Positions 43,375 to 53,438 of a DNA stretch of 64,000 nucleotides are shown here, piece after piece. The DNA comes from Falsiroseomonas bella (GTDB taxonomy: Bacteria > Pseudomonadota > Alphaproteobacteria > Acetobacterales > Acetobacteraceae), in assembly GCF_003173615.1 (NCBI RefSeq), contig NZ_QGNA01000004.1, positions 186,001 to 250,000 on the forward strand, read 5' to 3'. The notes under the pieces were generated by a model. The model searched no databases. It was not told where the DNA came from and was given only the letters and a program-made list of their open reading frames with translations. The position numbers and the translations under genes were made by a program. Position 1 is the stretch's first letter; each line of letters begins with the position of its first letter.

Positions 43375-45597
43375 TCAGTCCTGCGCCACGCGGTCCTGCC
43401 TTCCCTGCCGGGTGAGGGGGACGCCGGCCGCATGCCGCGTGCCGCGCGTCCGCGGTCGCAACGCGCTGCCGCGGCCGGAGAGGGAGGGGTTGGTCATGAA
43501 GTATTCGTGCGCGGAAACCGGCTTCTCGCCCGGCGCGGTGCGGCGATAGACGGCGTCCGCGCCGAGCTCCCAGCTCTGCATCGTGTCCTGCAGGTTCACC
43601 ATCATCACCTGGTCGAGGATCTGGGTGTGCACGGTCGGGTTCTCGATCGGCACCATCGTCTCCACGCGCCAGTCCATGTTGCGCGCCATCCAGTCGGCGG
43701 ATGAGATGAAGACGCGCGCGCGCCGCGAGGGCAGCTTCTGGCCATTGCCGAAGACATAGATGCGGCTGTGCTCCAGGAAGCGGCCGACGATGGACTTCAC
43801 GCGGATGTTCTCCGACAGGCCGGGCACGCCCGGGCGCAGGCAGCAGATGCCGCGCACCACGCACTCCACCTGCACGCCCGCCTCGCTCGCACGGTAGAGC
43901 GCGTCGATCAACAGCTCGTCCACCAGGGAATTCATCTTGAGCCAGATCGTCGCGGGCTTGTCTTCGCGCGCGAAGGCGATCTCGCGCTCGATCAGGCCAA
44001 GCAGCGCGGGTCGGATGGTCAGCGGGGCGAAGGCCAGCGCCTCCATCGTCTCGGGGCGCGCATAGCCGGTCATGTAGTTGAACAGCTTCTGGGCGTCGCG
44101 CGTCAGCGCCGGGTCGGCGGTGAAGAAGGACAGGTCGGTGTAGATGCGCGCGGTCACGGGATGATAGTTGCCGGTGCCGAAATGCGCGTAGCTGCGCAGT
44201 CCCTCGCGCTCGCGCCGGACGACGAGCGAAACCTTCGCGTGCGTCTTCAGCTCGACGAAGCCGAACACCACCTGCACGCCGGCGGCTTCCAGCTCGCGCG
44301 CCAGCGCGATGTTCCGCTCCTCGTCGAAGCGCGCCTTGATCTCGACGATGCCGGTGACGGATTTCCCCGACTCCGCCGCCTCGATCAGCGCCTTGACGAT
44401 CGGGCTGTCGCGGCTGGTTCGGTACAGCGTCTGCTTGATGGCGACCACGTTCGGGTCGCGCGCCGCCTGGCGCAGGAACTGCACCACCACGTCGAAGGAT
44501 TCGTAGGGGTGGTGGACGACGATGTCCTTCGCCGCGATCGCCGCGAAGCAGTCGCCGCCGAAATCCAGGATGCGCTCGGGGAAGCGCGGCGTGTAGGGCG
44601 TGAAGAGCAGGTCGGGCCGGTCGTCCACGATCAGCTGGCGCAGGTCGGCGACGCCGAGCAGGCCCTCCATCTTCAGGACGCCCTGCGGATCGGCGTCGAG
44701 CTCCTCGACCACCAGGTCCACCATGTCGGGCGGCATGCGGCCATCCACGGTCAGCAGGATGGCGCGGCCGCGGCGGCGGCGCTTCAGCGCGGTCTCATAG
44801 CTGCGGACGAGGTCCTCGGCCTCTTCCTCGAACTCGACGTCGGTGTCGCGGATCAGGCGGAACAGGCCGCTTTCCGCCGGCAGGAATCCGGGGAAGAGGC
44901 GGTCGAGGAAGAGGCCGATCAGGTCCTCCAGCATGACGAAGCGGATCGTCATGCGGTCGCCCTTCACGCCCGGCTCGCCGGGCAGGCGGATGAAGCGCTC
45001 GACCTGCGGCGGCAGCGGCAGCAGCGCGCGCATCGTTCCGCCGTCCTCGAGCCGCACGAGCTTCAGCACCATGCAGAGCGCGAGGTTGGCGATGAAGGGG
45101 AAGGGATGCGCCGGGTCCACCGCCAGCGGCGTCAGCACCGGGAAGATCCGGTCCATGAAGTAGCCTTCGAGCCAGCTGCGCTCGGCCGCGGTCAGCGTGC
45201 CGGGCTCGCAGACCAGCAGCCCGGCCTCGTCCAGCAGGCAGCGCAGCTCCCGCCAGGCCTGCTGCTGGCCGACGATCAGGTCCTGCGCGCGGGCATGGAT
45301 GGCGACCAGCGCCTGGGCCGGCGTCAGCCCGTCGGCGGAGGTGGTGGCGATGCCCGCGCGTTCCTGCCCGATCAGCCCGGCGACGCGCACAGAGTAGAAC
45401 TCGTCGAGGTTGGAGGCCGAGATCGCAACGAAGCGCAGCCGTTCCAGCAGCGGGTGGCGCGGATTGGCCGCTTCCTCCAGCACGCGGGTGTTGAAGGCCA
45501 GCCAGGAGAGCTCGCGGTTGATGAAGCGGGCGCTGTCGGCAGGGCCGACTTTGGCGGGCGGCTGGGGGGTTGGCAGGTCGGGGGCCAGCGTGTCCAT
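43375..45597 (-). CDS. ppk1: Polyphosphate kinase 1
   Basis: A 740-residue PPK1 that reversibly makes polyphosphate from ATP. N-terminal domain [17 protein letters not shown]; phospho-His near residue 450 in [11 protein letters not shown]; the second conserved site [16 protein letters not shown] near 475; C-terminal [14 protein letters not shown]. Length is typical. The C-terminus carries about 25 basic extra residues. The start at 45597 is only eleven bases downstream of the hdaA stop, so hdaA, ppk1 and ppx form an operon. Confidence 0.96.
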   Translation of the reverse strand: MDTLAPDLPTPQPPAKVGPADSARFINRELSWLAFNTRVLEEAANPRHPLLERLRFVAISASNLDEFYSVRVAGLIGQERAGIATTSADGLTPAQALVAIHARAQDLIVGQQQAWRELRCLLDEAGLLVCEPGTLTAAERSWLEGYFMDRIFPVLTPLAVDPAHPFPFIANLALCMVLKLVRLEDGGTMRALLPLPPQVERFIRLPGEPGVKGDRMTIRFVMLEDLIGLFLDRLFPGFLPAESGLFRLIRDTDVEFEEEAEDLVRSYETALKRRRRGRAILLTVDGRMPPDMVDLVVEELDADPQGVLKMEGLLGVADLRQLIVDDRPDLLFTPYTPRFPERILDFGGDCFAAIAAKDIVVHHPYESFDVVVQFLRQAARDPNVVAIKQTLYRTSRDSPIVKALIEAAESGKSVTGIVEIKARFDEERNIALARELEAAGVQVVFGFVELKTHAKVSLVVRREREGLRSYAHFGTGNYHPVTARIYTDLSFFTADPALTRDAQKLFNYMTGYARPETMEALAFAPLTIRPALLGLIEREIAFAREDKPATIWLKMNSLVDELLIDALYRASEAGVQVECVVRGICCLRPGVPGLSENIRVKSIVGRFLEHSRIYVFGNGQKLPSRRARVFISSADWMARNMDWRVETMVPIENPTVHTQILDQVMMVNLQDTMQSWELGADAVYRRTAPGEKPVSAHEYFMTNPSLSGRGSALRPRTRGTRHAAGVPLTRQGRQDRVAQD

Positions 45598-45607
45598 GGC
45601 CCCGAGC

Positions 45608-46351
45608 CTAACCCATGCCGCCCGGCGGGGGCGAGGCGGCAGGTGGTTCGGCAACCGAACCGTCATCATCCCCGAACAGCCGTGCCAGCACGGCGCGGGC
45701 CAGCGGGCGGGTGATCGCCCCGCCGCCGGCCAGCGCCGCGGCATCCAGCGCGGCGACCGTGGTGGCGATGGCGGCGGCCTCGCGCGGGATGCGGGCGAGC
45801 AGCCAGGCATGCACCTCCGGCGCCACGCGCAGCTGCCGGTCGGCCAGATGCTTGGCCAACAGCGCGCCGAGCAGCGCCTCGGTCGGCGCGGCGATGCCGA
45901 CGGCGAGCGTGGCGCGCAGGCGGGAGGCGAGGTCGGGCAGCGCCACCGGCCAGCGGGCGGGCGCCTCGCGCGCGGCCAGCAGCAGCGGCGCGCCCGCCTC
46001 CGCGCTGCGGTTGATCAGGTGGAACAGGGCGGGCTCGGGCGCGGCCTCGGCCTCGTCCAGCGCGGTGCCGGGGGCCTCGGCCAGGGCGAGGGCCTCGGTC
46101 AGCTCGGTCCCGCGCAGCAGCCGCCAGCCATGGTCGGACGCGGCGGCGCGCAGCATGTGCGACTTGCCGGTGCCGGGCGGCCCGAACAGCGCGAGGCGGT
46201 GCAGCGGCCAGTCGCCGGGCCGGTCGAGCCAGGCCAGCGCCGCGGCGTTGGAGGCGTCCGCCACCAGGTCGGCCCGCGCGGCGGAGGGCGCGACGGGCAG
46301 GGGGAGGGGCAGCTGGGCGGCTCGGTCGCGCTCGGTCACGGCAGGTTGCAT
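45608..46351 (-). CDS. hdaA: DnaA regulatory inactivator HdaA
   Basis: A 247-residue AAA+ protein related to DnaA domain III. The N-terminal QLPLPLP matches the sliding-clamp binding motif expected for Hda. Walker A is GPPGTGKS; a degenerate Walker B region follows near LDEAEAA; the arginine-finger area is ASRLRATL. With the clamp it promotes hydrolysis of DnaA-ATP after initiation. Gene order hdaA-ppk1-ppx is common in alphaproteobacteria. Confidence 0.9.
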   Translation of the reverse strand: MQPAVTERDRAAQLPLPLPVAPSAARADLVADASNAAALAWLDRPGDWPLHRLALFGPPGTGKSHMLRAAASDHGWRLLRGTELTEALALAEAPGTALDEAEAAPEPALFHLINRSAEAGAPLLLAAREAPARWPVALPDLASRLRATLAVGIAAPTEALLGALLAKHLADRQLRVAPEVHAWLLARIPREAAAIATTVAALDAAALAGGGAITRPLARAVLARLFGDDDGSVAEPPAASPPPGGMG

Positions 46352-46388
46352 AGCGCGTCGGCGTTGCGCCCGCCCAGGGCAGCGCGTG

Positions 46389-46943
46389 TCAGCGCGGGCT
46401 GCTGCGGCTGCGTTCCGAGTTGAAGGTGTCGGCGGCGGCGAGCGCGCTCGGCACCCGCGGTGGCGCGCTCAGGCGCTGCACCGTGCCGGCGGGGCCGGCG
46501 GTGAAGACCTCCTGTGGCAAAGCCCGGTCCAGTGCCGCGCGGTCGTTCGCCGCCAGCGCCTGCGAGGCGGCGGCCAGTCCGTTGATCACCTCCTGCGGCG
46601 GGGCGTCCCGCGGGATGGCCAGCGCGTCGCGCGCCTGGTTGCGGGCCAGGGCCAGCTGCTGCAGCCCCTGCCCGCCCAGTGAGGACCAGTTCTGCGCGTT
46701 GGGCACGGCCGTCGCCAACCATTCGAGCTCCGCGAAGGCCCGCGCGGCGGCGGCCGGCTGGTTGGGCGGGTTGCTGCGGAAGAAGCTGCCCGCGCTCTGG
46801 CCAACCATCACGATCGGATCGCGTCCCGGCGCGTTCGGCGCGATGGAGGCCGGCAGCGTCGCCTCCTGCGGCGGCCGCGGCAGGGGCTCGACGGCGGTGC
46901 AGGCCGCCAGCAGCGGCAGGATCAGCAGCAGCCGGGTGCGCAT
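46389..46943 (-). CDS. Predicted lipoprotein
   Basis: A 184-residue protein with a clear lipobox LLAAC (Cys15) after MRTRLLLILPL. The mature part is helical and rich in Ala and Gln, with VMVGQSAGSFFRSNPPNQPAAAARAFAELEWL and a C-terminal Ser/Arg-rich tail. I do not recognise a characterised family. It precedes hdaA by 37 bp on the same strand and follows the AI-2E permease gene by 76 bp, so it may belong to that cluster. Probably attached to the inner or outer membrane. Confidence 0.75.
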   Translation of the reverse strand: MRTRLLLILPLLAACTAVEPLPRPPQEATLPASIAPNAPGRDPIVMVGQSAGSFFRSNPPNQPAAAARAFAELEWLATAVPNAQNWSSLGGQGLQQLALARNQARDALAIPRDAPPQEVINGLAAASQALAANDRAALDRALPQEVFTAGPAGTVQRLSAPPRVPSALAAADTFNSERSRSSPR

Positions 46944-47019
46944 CAGGGATCTCCGGGCAGTCGGTTTGCCGCGTGATGCTACGCCCGGATCGGTGCTTGG
47001 GCGACGTGATTCGGCGCCC

Positions 47020-48201
47020 TCAGGACCCGGTGCGCGGCGGGTCGAGGTAGAGCGGGCTCTCCAGGTAGCGCCGCAGCCAATAGCGCGCGACCACGCCGAT
47101 CGCGGCCGCCATCGGCACGGCCAGCAGCACGCCGAGGAAGCCGAAGGCGACGCCGCCGGCGAAGAGGGCGAAGATCACCCAGACCGCGTGCAGCTCCACC
47201 CGGTCGCCGAGCAGCCGCGGATAGATGAAGTAGCCCTCCAGGATCTGGCCGGCGACGAAGACCGCCACGACCAGGGCGATGCCCTGCCAGCTGCCGAACT
47301 GCGCCGCCGCCAGCAGCACCGCCGTGACGAAGCCGGTCAGCGAGCCGACATAGGGGATGAAGGAGAGCACGCCGGCCATCAGCCCGACGATCAGGCCGAG
47401 CTCCAGACCGACCAGCTGCAGGCCCCCGGCGTAGAACAGCCCGAGGATCAGGCAGCACAGCAGCTGCCCGCGCAGCCAGGCGGACAGCACGCGGTCCGTG
47501 TCGCGCGCCAGCTGGCGCAGCGTGTGGGCGGAGCGGCGCGGCAGCCAGCTGTCCACCCGCGCGATGATGCGTGGCCAGTCCCGCAACAGGTAGAAGGCCA
47601 CGATCGGCGTGACGACCACCAGGGTGAAGACGTTGAACAGGGCCACGCCGCCGCCGATCAGCCGACCGACCGCGGTGCCGAGGAAGGTCACCATCGCACC
47701 AGCCTGGCGCACGGCGAGGTCGCGCAGCTGCGCGTCCACCACCTCGGGCCCGAAGGCTTCCTGCGCCCGCTCCAGCGCCTGCTGCACGAGGGTGCTGATG
47801 CCGGTGACATAGGCGGGCAGTCGCTGGATCAGGATGCCGATCTGCGCGATCAGCAGAGGATAGAGCAGCAGCACCGCCAGCAGGCACAGCGCGGCAAGGC
47901 CCAGAACCAGCAGGAAGGCCGCGAGGCCGCGCGGCACGCCGATCCGCCGCATGCGCGTCACCGGGGGATCGAGGAAATAGGCGACGCAGATCGCCAGCAC
48001 GAAGGGCGTCAGGATCGCCGAGAACAGCCACAGCGCGAACAGGATGGCGGCCAGCGCGCCGAGCACCAGCGCCATGCGCTGCGAACGCGTGGCCGCGCGC
48101 GGGATGGCCGGCGCGGGCCAGGCGGGCGGGGGCTGCGTCGGCACGGCGGCGCCGCGCGGCGGCGGGACGGGCAGCGGCGGGCGCGGCTCCTCCGGCCTCA
48201 T
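47020..48201 (-). CDS. AI-2E family transporter
   Basis: A 393-residue membrane protein with seven to eight helices: paired N-terminal helices (about 48-95), a large soluble segment (110-200), and the signature GGLQLVGLELGLIVGLMAGVLSFIPYVGS split across residues 265-300. The N-terminus is Pro-rich (first 35 residues). Members were proposed as AI-2 exporters or Na+/H+ antiporters; the substrate here is unknown. Its start overlaps the stop of the phosphatidyltransferase gene. Confidence 0.92.
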   Translation of the reverse strand: MRPEEPRPPLPVPPPRGAAVPTQPPPAWPAPAIPRAATRSQRMALVLGALAAILFALWLFSAILTPFVLAICVAYFLDPPVTRMRRIGVPRGLAAFLLVLGLAALCLLAVLLLYPLLIAQIGILIQRLPAYVTGISTLVQQALERAQEAFGPEVVDAQLRDLAVRQAGAMVTFLGTAVGRLIGGGVALFNVFTLVVVTPIVAFYLLRDWPRIIARVDSWLPRRSAHTLRQLARDTDRVLSAWLRGQLLCCLILGLFYAGGLQLVGLELGLIVGLMAGVLSFIPYVGSLTGFVTAVLLAAAQFGSWQGIALVVAVFVAGQILEGYFIYPRLLGDRVELHAVWVIFALFAGGVAFGFLGVLLAVPMAAAIGVVARYWLRRYLESPLYLDPPRTGS

Positions 48202-48821
48202 CGCGGGCGCCTCGCCGCCTGCCAGACATAGACGGCGCCCGAGGCGAAGGTGCTGGCCGCGACCAGCCAGACCAGCAGCGCCACCAGCTTCTGCCCTGGC
48301 AGGCCGAAGCCGGCGACGAGCAGCGCCAGTGCGGCCAGTGCGATCTGCAGCACCGTGTTCGCCTTGGAAAGCAGGATGGGCTGGATCGCCGGCGGCTGCC
48401 CCGCGAGGTAGAGCACGATGACGCCGCCGACGATCACGAGGTCGCGGAACACGACGAGGATCGCGAGCCAGTCCGGCAGCACGCCGATCGCCGCGAGGGT
48501 GACGTAGATGGAGACCAGCAGCGCCTTGTCGGCCACCGGGTCGAGGATGGCGCCAAGGCGCGAGCGGGCGTTGCGCACCCGCGCGAGCCAGCCATCCACG
48601 CCGTCGGAGATGCCCGCCGCGAGGAACATCCAGAAGGCGAGGTCGAGCCGATGCTGCAGCACCAGCCAGACCGTCGCCGGCACGGCGCAGAGGCGGGCGA
48701 AGGTGATCGCGTTCGGCAGCGTGAAGACCAGCGCCTCCGGGCCCGCGGCACCCGGGTCCGGAGGTCGCGCCGCCGGCGCCCCATGCCCGGGCGGCGGCTT
48801 CGGCTCAGCGTCCGCCGGCAA
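48198..48821 (-). CDS. CDP-alcohol phosphatidyltransferase family protein
   Basis: A 207-residue membrane enzyme of phospholipid synthesis, of the PgsA/cardiolipin synthase type. The CDP-binding motif is complete: SDGVDGWLAR, then GAILDPVADK, with four Asp. The N-terminal 30 residues are Pro/Gly-rich and the helices start at FTLPNAITFARL, typical for PgsA-like proteins. Six helices follow. Whether it makes phosphatidylglycerophosphate or another lipid cannot be decided. It overlaps both neighbours. Confidence 0.9.
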   Translation of the reverse strand: MPADAEPKPPPGHGAPAARPPDPGAAGPEALVFTLPNAITFARLCAVPATVWLVLQHRLDLAFWMFLAAGISDGVDGWLARVRNARSRLGAILDPVADKALLVSIYVTLAAIGVLPDWLAILVVFRDLVIVGGVIVLYLAGQPPAIQPILLSKANTVLQIALAALALLVAGFGLPGQKLVALLVWLVAASTFASGAVYVWQAARRPR

Positions 48822-49590
48822 GGCCGAGGCGCCAGCCCTCGCTGCCTGGCGTCGCCTGGCCCGGCACCGGCTGGACCGGGGCGACCTGCAGCCCGGCGGC
48901 GGCGAGGTCCGCCGCGGCCTGCGGCGGCACGCTGCGGAGCGCGAGGCGCAGCCGTGCCATGTCGCCGGCGATGCCCAGCACCTCGACTCGCGCGACCGCC
49001 GGCGCGGCGCCGAGGCGGCGCTTGATCTCGAGATATTCGGGGAACGAACGGTAGAGCGCCGTCGCCTCGACGCTCGTGACCGCCGGGCCGCCCTGCACAG
49101 CCGGTCCTTCCGGTGTGGCGTGCGACGCTTCCGCCGACTGGCCGCCCTGGCCCGGATCGCGGAAATTCACCGTGATGCGGGCGCTGTAGCCGCGCTGCGT
49201 GACTCGCTCGCTCTCGATCACCAGGGAGGCGACGAGGGCCTCGATCTGCTGGTCGGAGAGGTTGGTCGGCAGCCCGAGCTCGGACGCCATGCGGCCATAG
49301 GCGATGCGCTGGCCCGAGACGAGCGCCCGGTCGCGCGCCACCACCGCATTCTCCGCCGTGGCCTCGGCCGGGACGTTGCTCTGCACGCGCGGATTGCCCT
49401 GCGCCAGGGCGCCCGAGAACGGCGCCAGCGCCAGGGCGAGCAACAGGAACAGCGCGGCGATTGCGCCCCGCGCGCCGCCGTGGTTGTTTCCCGCCCCCGC
49501 GCGGCCGGCAAGCCTGTCGCGCAATCCGGTGCCGTGCCGGGTGCGGTCGCCGTGTTGGGTGCGGTGCTGGCCGAACGGCATCCTGCCCAT
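48805..49590 (-). CDS. DUF2066-like exported protein
   Basis: About 261 residues. A hydrophobic segment ([17 protein letters not shown]) acts as signal peptide behind a long, unusual basic N-terminus. The mature part begins [30 protein letters not shown], split by charged residues, which resembles DUF2066 proteins that often precede phosphatidyltransferase and Hda genes in proteobacteria. A beta-strand repeat [11 protein letters not shown] follows. The start is uncertain: ATG 49632 overlaps the divergent purM start, so ATG 49590 or 49581 is more plausible. It overlaps the phosphatidyltransferase gene by 17 bp. Confidence 0.72.
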   Translation of the reverse strand: MGRMPFGQHRTQHGDRTRHGTGLRDRLAGRAGAGNNHGGARGAIAALFLLLALALAPFSGALAQGNPRVQSNVPAEATAENAVVARDRALVSGQRIAYGRMASELGLPTNLSDQQIEALVASLVIESERVTQRGYSARITVNFRDPGQGGQSAEASHATPEGPAVQGGPAVTSVEATALYRSFPEYLEIKRRLGAAPAVARVEVLGIAGDMARLRLALRSVPPQAAADLAAAGLQVAPVQPVPGQATPGSEGWRLGLAGGR

Positions 49591-49630
49591 CCTGTCCCGA
49601 CCCGCAGCGCATAGCCGATCGAGGGCCCTC

Positions 49631-50692
49631 ATGACCAGCCTGACCTACCGTGATGCCGGCGTGGACATCGAGGCGGGGGACGCGCTGGTGGAGGCGATCA
49701 AGCCGCTGGCGAAGGCGACCGACCGCAGCGGCACGATGGGCGGGCTCGGCGGGTTCGGCGCACTGTTCGACCTGAAGGCTGCCGGTTTCCGCGACCCGGT
49801 GCTGGTCTCCTCCACGGACGGCGTCGGCACCAAGCTGAAGCTCGCGATCGACTCCGGCATCCACGGCACGGTGGGGCAGGACCTGGTCGCGATGTGCGTC
49901 AACGACCTGGTGGTGCAGGGCGCCGAGCCGCTGTTCTTCCTCGACTACTTCGCGACCGGCAGGCTCGAGGTCGCGCAGGCGCGGCAGGTGATCGCCGGCA
50001 TCGCGGAGGGCTGCCGCATCGCCGGCTGTGCGCTCGTGGGCGGCGAGACGGCGGAGATGCCGGGCCTCTACAAGGGCGGCGACTACGACCTGGCCGGCTT
50101 CTCCGTGGGGGCCGCGGAGCGCGGCGCGCTGCTGCCGCGCGGCGATGTCGGGCCGGGGGACGTGCTGCTCGGCCTCGCCAGTTCCGGCGTGCATTCCAAC
50201 GGCTTCTCCCTGGTGCGGCGGGTGATCGAGGCGGCCGGGCTCGCGCTGTCCGCGCCCGCCCCCTTCGCCGCGGGGCAGAGCCTGGCGGAGGCGCTGCTGG
50301 CGCCGACCCGGATCTATGTGAAGCCGCTGCTGGCGGCGCATCGCGCGGGGCTGGTGAAGGCGGCGGCGCACATCACCGGCGGCGGGCTGCCGGGCAACCT
50401 GCCGCGCGTGCTGCCGAAGGGCGTGGCCGCGGCGCTGGATGCGCGCGCCTGGCCGGTGCCGCCGGTCTTCGGCTGGCTCGCCCGCGCCGGCGGCATCGCG
50501 CCGGAGGAGATGCTGCGCGTCTTCAACTGCGGCGTCGGCATGGTGGTGGTGGTGCCGCCCGACCGGGCGGAGGCGGCGATCGCGCTGTTTGCCGCGGAGG
50601 GCGAGACGGCGCGGCGCATCGGCGTGCTGGAGGCGGCCGAGGGCGCGGCTTCGGTGCGGGTGGACCATCTCGGGGCGGGCTGGCCCGGCTGA
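49631..50692 (+). CDS. purM: Phosphoribosylformylglycinamidine cyclo-ligase
   Basis: A 353-residue AIR synthetase, fifth step of purine synthesis, ATP-dependent. [16 protein letters not shown] at the start, GGFGALFDL, the glycine-rich [12 protein letters not shown] and [15 protein letters not shown] are all family signatures. ATG 49631 follows GAGGG. Its stop overlaps the purN ATG (TGATG), as in many bacteria. Confidence 0.97.
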   Translation: MTSLTYRDAGVDIEAGDALVEAIKPLAKATDRSGTMGGLGGFGALFDLKAAGFRDPVLVSSTDGVGTKLKLAIDSGIHGTVGQDLVAMCVNDLVVQGAEPLFFLDYFATGRLEVAQARQVIAGIAEGCRIAGCALVGGETAEMPGLYKGGDYDLAGFSVGAAERGALLPRGDVGPGDVLLGLASSGVHSNGFSLVRRVIEAAGLALSAPAPFAAGQSLAEALLAPTRIYVKPLLAAHRAGLVKAAAHITGGGLPGNLPRVLPKGVAAALDARAWPVPPVFGWLARAGGIAPEEMLRVFNCGVGMVVVVPPDRAEAAIALFAAEGETARRIGVLEAAEGAASVRVDHLGAGWPG

Positions 50693-51402
50693 TGCCCCGG
50701 CCGGCCCGACGCCTGCGCACGGCGGTCCTGATCTCGGGCCGCGGCAGCAACATGGCCGCGCTGCTGGAGGCGGCGGCGAACCCGGACTACCCGGCCGAGA
50801 TCGCGCTGGTCCTGTCGAACCGGGAGGATGCGGCGGGGCTCGATCATGCCCGGTCGCGCGGCGTGCCGACGGCGGTGGTGGAAAGCCGCGTCTTCGGTCG
50901 CGACCGCGACGCCTTCGAGCGCGCGCTGGAGGGCGAGGTCCGCGGGCATGGCGTGGAGCTGCTGGCGCTGGCCGGCTTCATGCGGGTGCTGACCGCCGGC
51001 TTCGTGGCCCGCTGGCAGGACCGGCTGGTGAACATCCATCCCTCGCTGCTGCCGGCCTTTCCGGGGCTCGACACCCATGCCCGCGCGCTCGCCGCGGGGG
51101 TGAAGCTGCACGGCTGCACGGTGCATCTGGTGCGCGCCGGGGTGGATGACGGGCCGATCCTGGCCCAGGCCGCCGTGCCGGTGCTGCCGGACGACACCGA
51201 GGCCGACCTCGCCGCCCGGGTGCTGGCGGAGGAGCACCGGCTCTACCCGGCGGCGCTGGCCTGGCTGGCCGCCGGGCTGGTGCAGGTGGAGGAAGCGGTG
51301 GCGCGGATCGCGGCGCCCTCGGCCTCCGGCGCGCTCGCCAACCCATTGCCCGACCCCTTGCCCGAGTGGGGCGGCGTTCCTAAAAGCGGCGCAGGAAGCT
51401 GA
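50692..51402 (+). CDS. purN: Phosphoribosylglycinamide formyltransferase
   Basis: A 236-residue GAR transformylase using 10-formyl-tetrahydrofolate. TAVLISGRGSNMAALLEA binds the phosphate; MRVLTAGFVARW, NIHPSLLPAFPGLDTHARAL with the catalytic Asn-His, and HLVRAGVDDGPILAQA with the Asp are present. The C-terminal 25 residues (ANPLPDPLPEWGG) are an extension of low complexity, unlike the family, and resemble read-through of a repeat-like sequence. Confidence 0.96.
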   Translation: MPRPARRLRTAVLISGRGSNMAALLEAAANPDYPAEIALVLSNREDAAGLDHARSRGVPTAVVESRVFGRDRDAFERALEGEVRGHGVELLALAGFMRVLTAGFVARWQDRLVNIHPSLLPAFPGLDTHARALAAGVKLHGCTVHLVRAGVDDGPILAQAAVPVLPDDTEADLAARVLAEEHRLYPAALAWLAAGLVQVEEAVARIAAPSASGALANPLPDPLPEWGGVPKSGAGS

Positions 51403-51419
51403 GCCTGCGGGGAACGACA

Positions 51420-51581
51420 ATGGCCGACCATGGCCCGACGACGATGGAGCTTGTCGAGGTGAAGGCCGATGACATCATCGGCGAGCGCCGCTCCTTCTAC
51501 GAGCATTTCCTCACCGGCACGACCTGGGCGGTGGCCGCGACGATCGTCGTGCTGCTGCTGATGTGGATCTTCCTGGTCTAG
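51420..51581 (+). CDS. aa3-type cytochrome c oxidase subunit IV, small
   Basis: A 53-residue protein: acidic N-terminus (MELVEVKADDIIGER), RSFYEHFLTGTTWA and one C-terminal membrane helix (AATIVVLLLMWIF). This is the pattern of the short bacterial aa3 oxidase subunit IV. ATG 51420 follows GCGGGGAACGAC. It is well away from the caa3 operon of this window, 18 bp after purN, and may serve another aa3 oxidase encoded elsewhere. Confidence 0.75.
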   Translation: MADHGPTTMELVEVKADDIIGERRSFYEHFLTGTTWAVAATIVVLLLMWIFLV

Positions 51582-51612
51582 CCGACCGGCGCCGCCCGCC
51601 GGCCCTGCGCGC

Positions 51613-52071
51613 ATGGCCGACATCGCCTTCCGCCGCGCCACGGAGGCCGACCTGCCGGCCATCGTGGCCATGCTGGCCGACGATGCGCTCGGGCGGCAGC
51701 GCGAGGATGCTGGGCTGCCGCTGAACGGCGCCTATCTCGGCGCATTCGCGGCGATCGCGGCCGATCCCAACCAGTTCCTGATGGTGGCCGAGGATGCGCA
51801 GGGCATCGCGGGCACGCTGCAGCTGACCTTCATCCCGGGCCTGTCGCACAAGGGCGCCTGGCGCGGGCAGATCGAATCCGTGCGCGTCGCCTCCGACCGC
51901 CGCGGATCCGGGCTGGGGCAGCGGATGATTGGATGGGCGGTGGAGCAGTGCCGCGCGAGGGGCTGCACGATGGTGCAACTCACCACGAACAAGTCGCGCG
52001 CCGACGCGCAGCGCTTCTATGACCGCCTCGGCTTCCGGGCGACCCATGAAGGCTACAAGCTGAGCCTGTAG
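51613..52071 (+). CDS. GNAT-family N-acetyltransferase
   Basis: A 152-residue acetyltransferase. FRRATEADLPAIVAMLADD opens the fold; the acetyl-CoA loop is VRVASDRRGSGLGQRM, and the end GCTMVQLTTNKSRADAQRFYDRLGF is typical. The substrate is unknown; such proteins may acetylate amino acids, antibiotics or proteins. Its ATG lies 31 bases after the small oxidase subunit gene. Confidence 0.9.
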   Translation: MADIAFRRATEADLPAIVAMLADDALGRQREDAGLPLNGAYLGAFAAIAADPNQFLMVAEDAQGIAGTLQLTFIPGLSHKGAWRGQIESVRVASDRRGSGLGQRMIGWAVEQCRARGCTMVQLTTNKSRADAQRFYDRLGFRATHEGYKLSL

Positions 52072-52115
52072 CCGCGCGCTGGCCTCTCGCGGGGTGCCAT
52101 GCCATAGGGGCGGGC

Positions 52116-52691
52116 ATGCCGCTCAGCACACCCGCCGCACGCAAGCCCCTGCATCGCCGCCTGATCGAGATGCATGGCTACCAGCGCGAGGACGGGCTCT
52201 ACGACATCGAGGCCTGGCTCGCCGACACCAAGACCTACGCCTTCGACAACCTGGACCGCGGCACGGTGCAGCCGGGCGAGCCGCTGCACGGCATGTGGGT
52301 GCGCCTGACGGTGGGCGAGGACATGGTGATCCGCGCCTGCGAGGCGGCGAGCGACTTCACGCCCTATGCGATCTGCCCGCAGGCCGCGCCCAACTTCTCG
52401 CGGCTGGCGGGCGTCTCGATCGGGCCGGGCTTCAACCGCGCCGTGAAGGAGCGCGTGGGCGGCGCGATGGGCTGCACCCATCTGCGGGAGGTGCTGGCGC
52501 AGATGGCGACCGTCGCCTTCCAGACCATCGGCCCGATGCGCTGGCGCAAGGCGCGGGAGGAGCGCGCGGCGGCGATCGCCCGCGGCGAGACGCCCCCGCC
52601 CGCGCGGCGCGTCCTGCCGATCAACTCCTGCTACGCCTATGCTGAGGGCAGCGAGGTGGTGCGTCGGCACGAGGAGGTGGCGGAGGAGTAG
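52116..52691 (+). CDS. DUF2889 protein
   Basis: A 191-residue protein of the DUF2889 family: RRLIEMHGYQREDGLYDIEAWLADTKTY near the start, then GEPLHGMWVRLTV, a conserved ICPQAAPNFSRLAGVSIG and GAMGCTHLREVLAQMAT. The conserved Cys and His in GCTHLREV and the C-terminal NSCYAYA could bind metal. Function is unknown; no membrane segment. It stands 44 bp after the GNAT gene. Confidence 0.82.
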   Translation: MPLSTPAARKPLHRRLIEMHGYQREDGLYDIEAWLADTKTYAFDNLDRGTVQPGEPLHGMWVRLTVGEDMVIRACEAASDFTPYAICPQAAPNFSRLAGVSIGPGFNRAVKERVGGAMGCTHLREVLAQMATVAFQTIGPMRWRKAREERAAAIARGETPPPARRVLPINSCYAYAEGSEVVRRHEEVAEE

Positions 52692-52813
52692 CTCCCCGAG
52701 ATGTGCCGTGCGCGCCGTTGCCGGGGCGCGCATTGTCCTCTCCTCCGTCGGCCCTGCGGCCGTCCGTCGAGGCCCGGCCGCCGCTCCGCGGAGACGCAGG
52801 AGAGGAGGCACAG

Positions 52814-53416
52814 ATGCGAGACGAGCTTTCCCGGAGTGCTTCGCTGCGGGTGCTGGCGGCCGCGGCGGCGCTTGGCGTGGCTTGGCAGCCCGGCCTTGGC
52901 GCGGCGCAGGGCACGCCCGCCGGGGACCGCGATGCGCTGATGCGCAGCGCGCTCAGCGCCGCGCCGCCGCTGCTGCGCGACCGCGTGCGGGTGATGGACC
53001 TGGAAGGCCATGTGCTGCGCGAGGGCGACGCGGCCTTCACCTGCCTGCCCGCGCCGCAGGGCTTTGCCGGCCCGATGTGCCTGGACGCGCAGTGGATGGA
53101 GCTGCTGGACGCGCTGACCCACAAGCGTGCGCCGAAGATCACGGGCATCGGCCTCGCCTACATGATGGCAGGCGACAGCCCCGACGGCGGCGCCAGCAAC
53201 ACCGATCCGGCCGCGGCGCAGCCCTCGGCGCGGAACGATTGGATCGTCGAGGGGCCGCACATCATGATCATCACGCCGGATGCGGCGACGATGGAAAACG
53301 TGCCCGCGGCCCATGCGGGTGGCGGCCCCTATGTGATGTGGAAGGGCACGCCCTATGCCCACATCATGATGCCGGTGGGCGAGCGGCCCGCACAGCGGCA
53401 GACCGCGGGACGCTGA
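52814..53416 (+). CDS. Exported hypothetical protein
   Basis: A 200-residue protein. A signal-like N-terminus (SASLRVLAAAAALGVAWQPGLGAAQ) is followed by a mature domain with GDRDALMRSAL, a Cys pair (FTCLPAPQGFAGPMCLDAQWMEL) and a C-terminal PHIMIITPDA and GPYVMWKGTPYAHIMMPV. Conserved hypothetical proteins of this kind occur in many proteobacteria; the role is unknown. ATG 52814 follows AGAGGAGG. Confidence 0.78.
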   Translation: MRDELSRSASLRVLAAAAALGVAWQPGLGAAQGTPAGDRDALMRSALSAAPPLLRDRVRVMDLEGHVLREGDAAFTCLPAPQGFAGPMCLDAQWMELLDALTHKRAPKITGIGLAYMMAGDSPDGGASNTDPAAAQPSARNDWIVEGPHIMIITPDAATMENVPAAHAGGGPYVMWKGTPYAHIMMPVGERPAQRQTAGR

Positions 53417-53438
53417 GCGGGCGCCGGGGCGGGCGGTG

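Noticed and set aside
52053-52811. Minus-strand open frame opposite the DUF2889 gene
   Set aside because: The plus strand encodes conserved DUF2889 motifs; the minus frame has only His/Arg/Ala-rich text.
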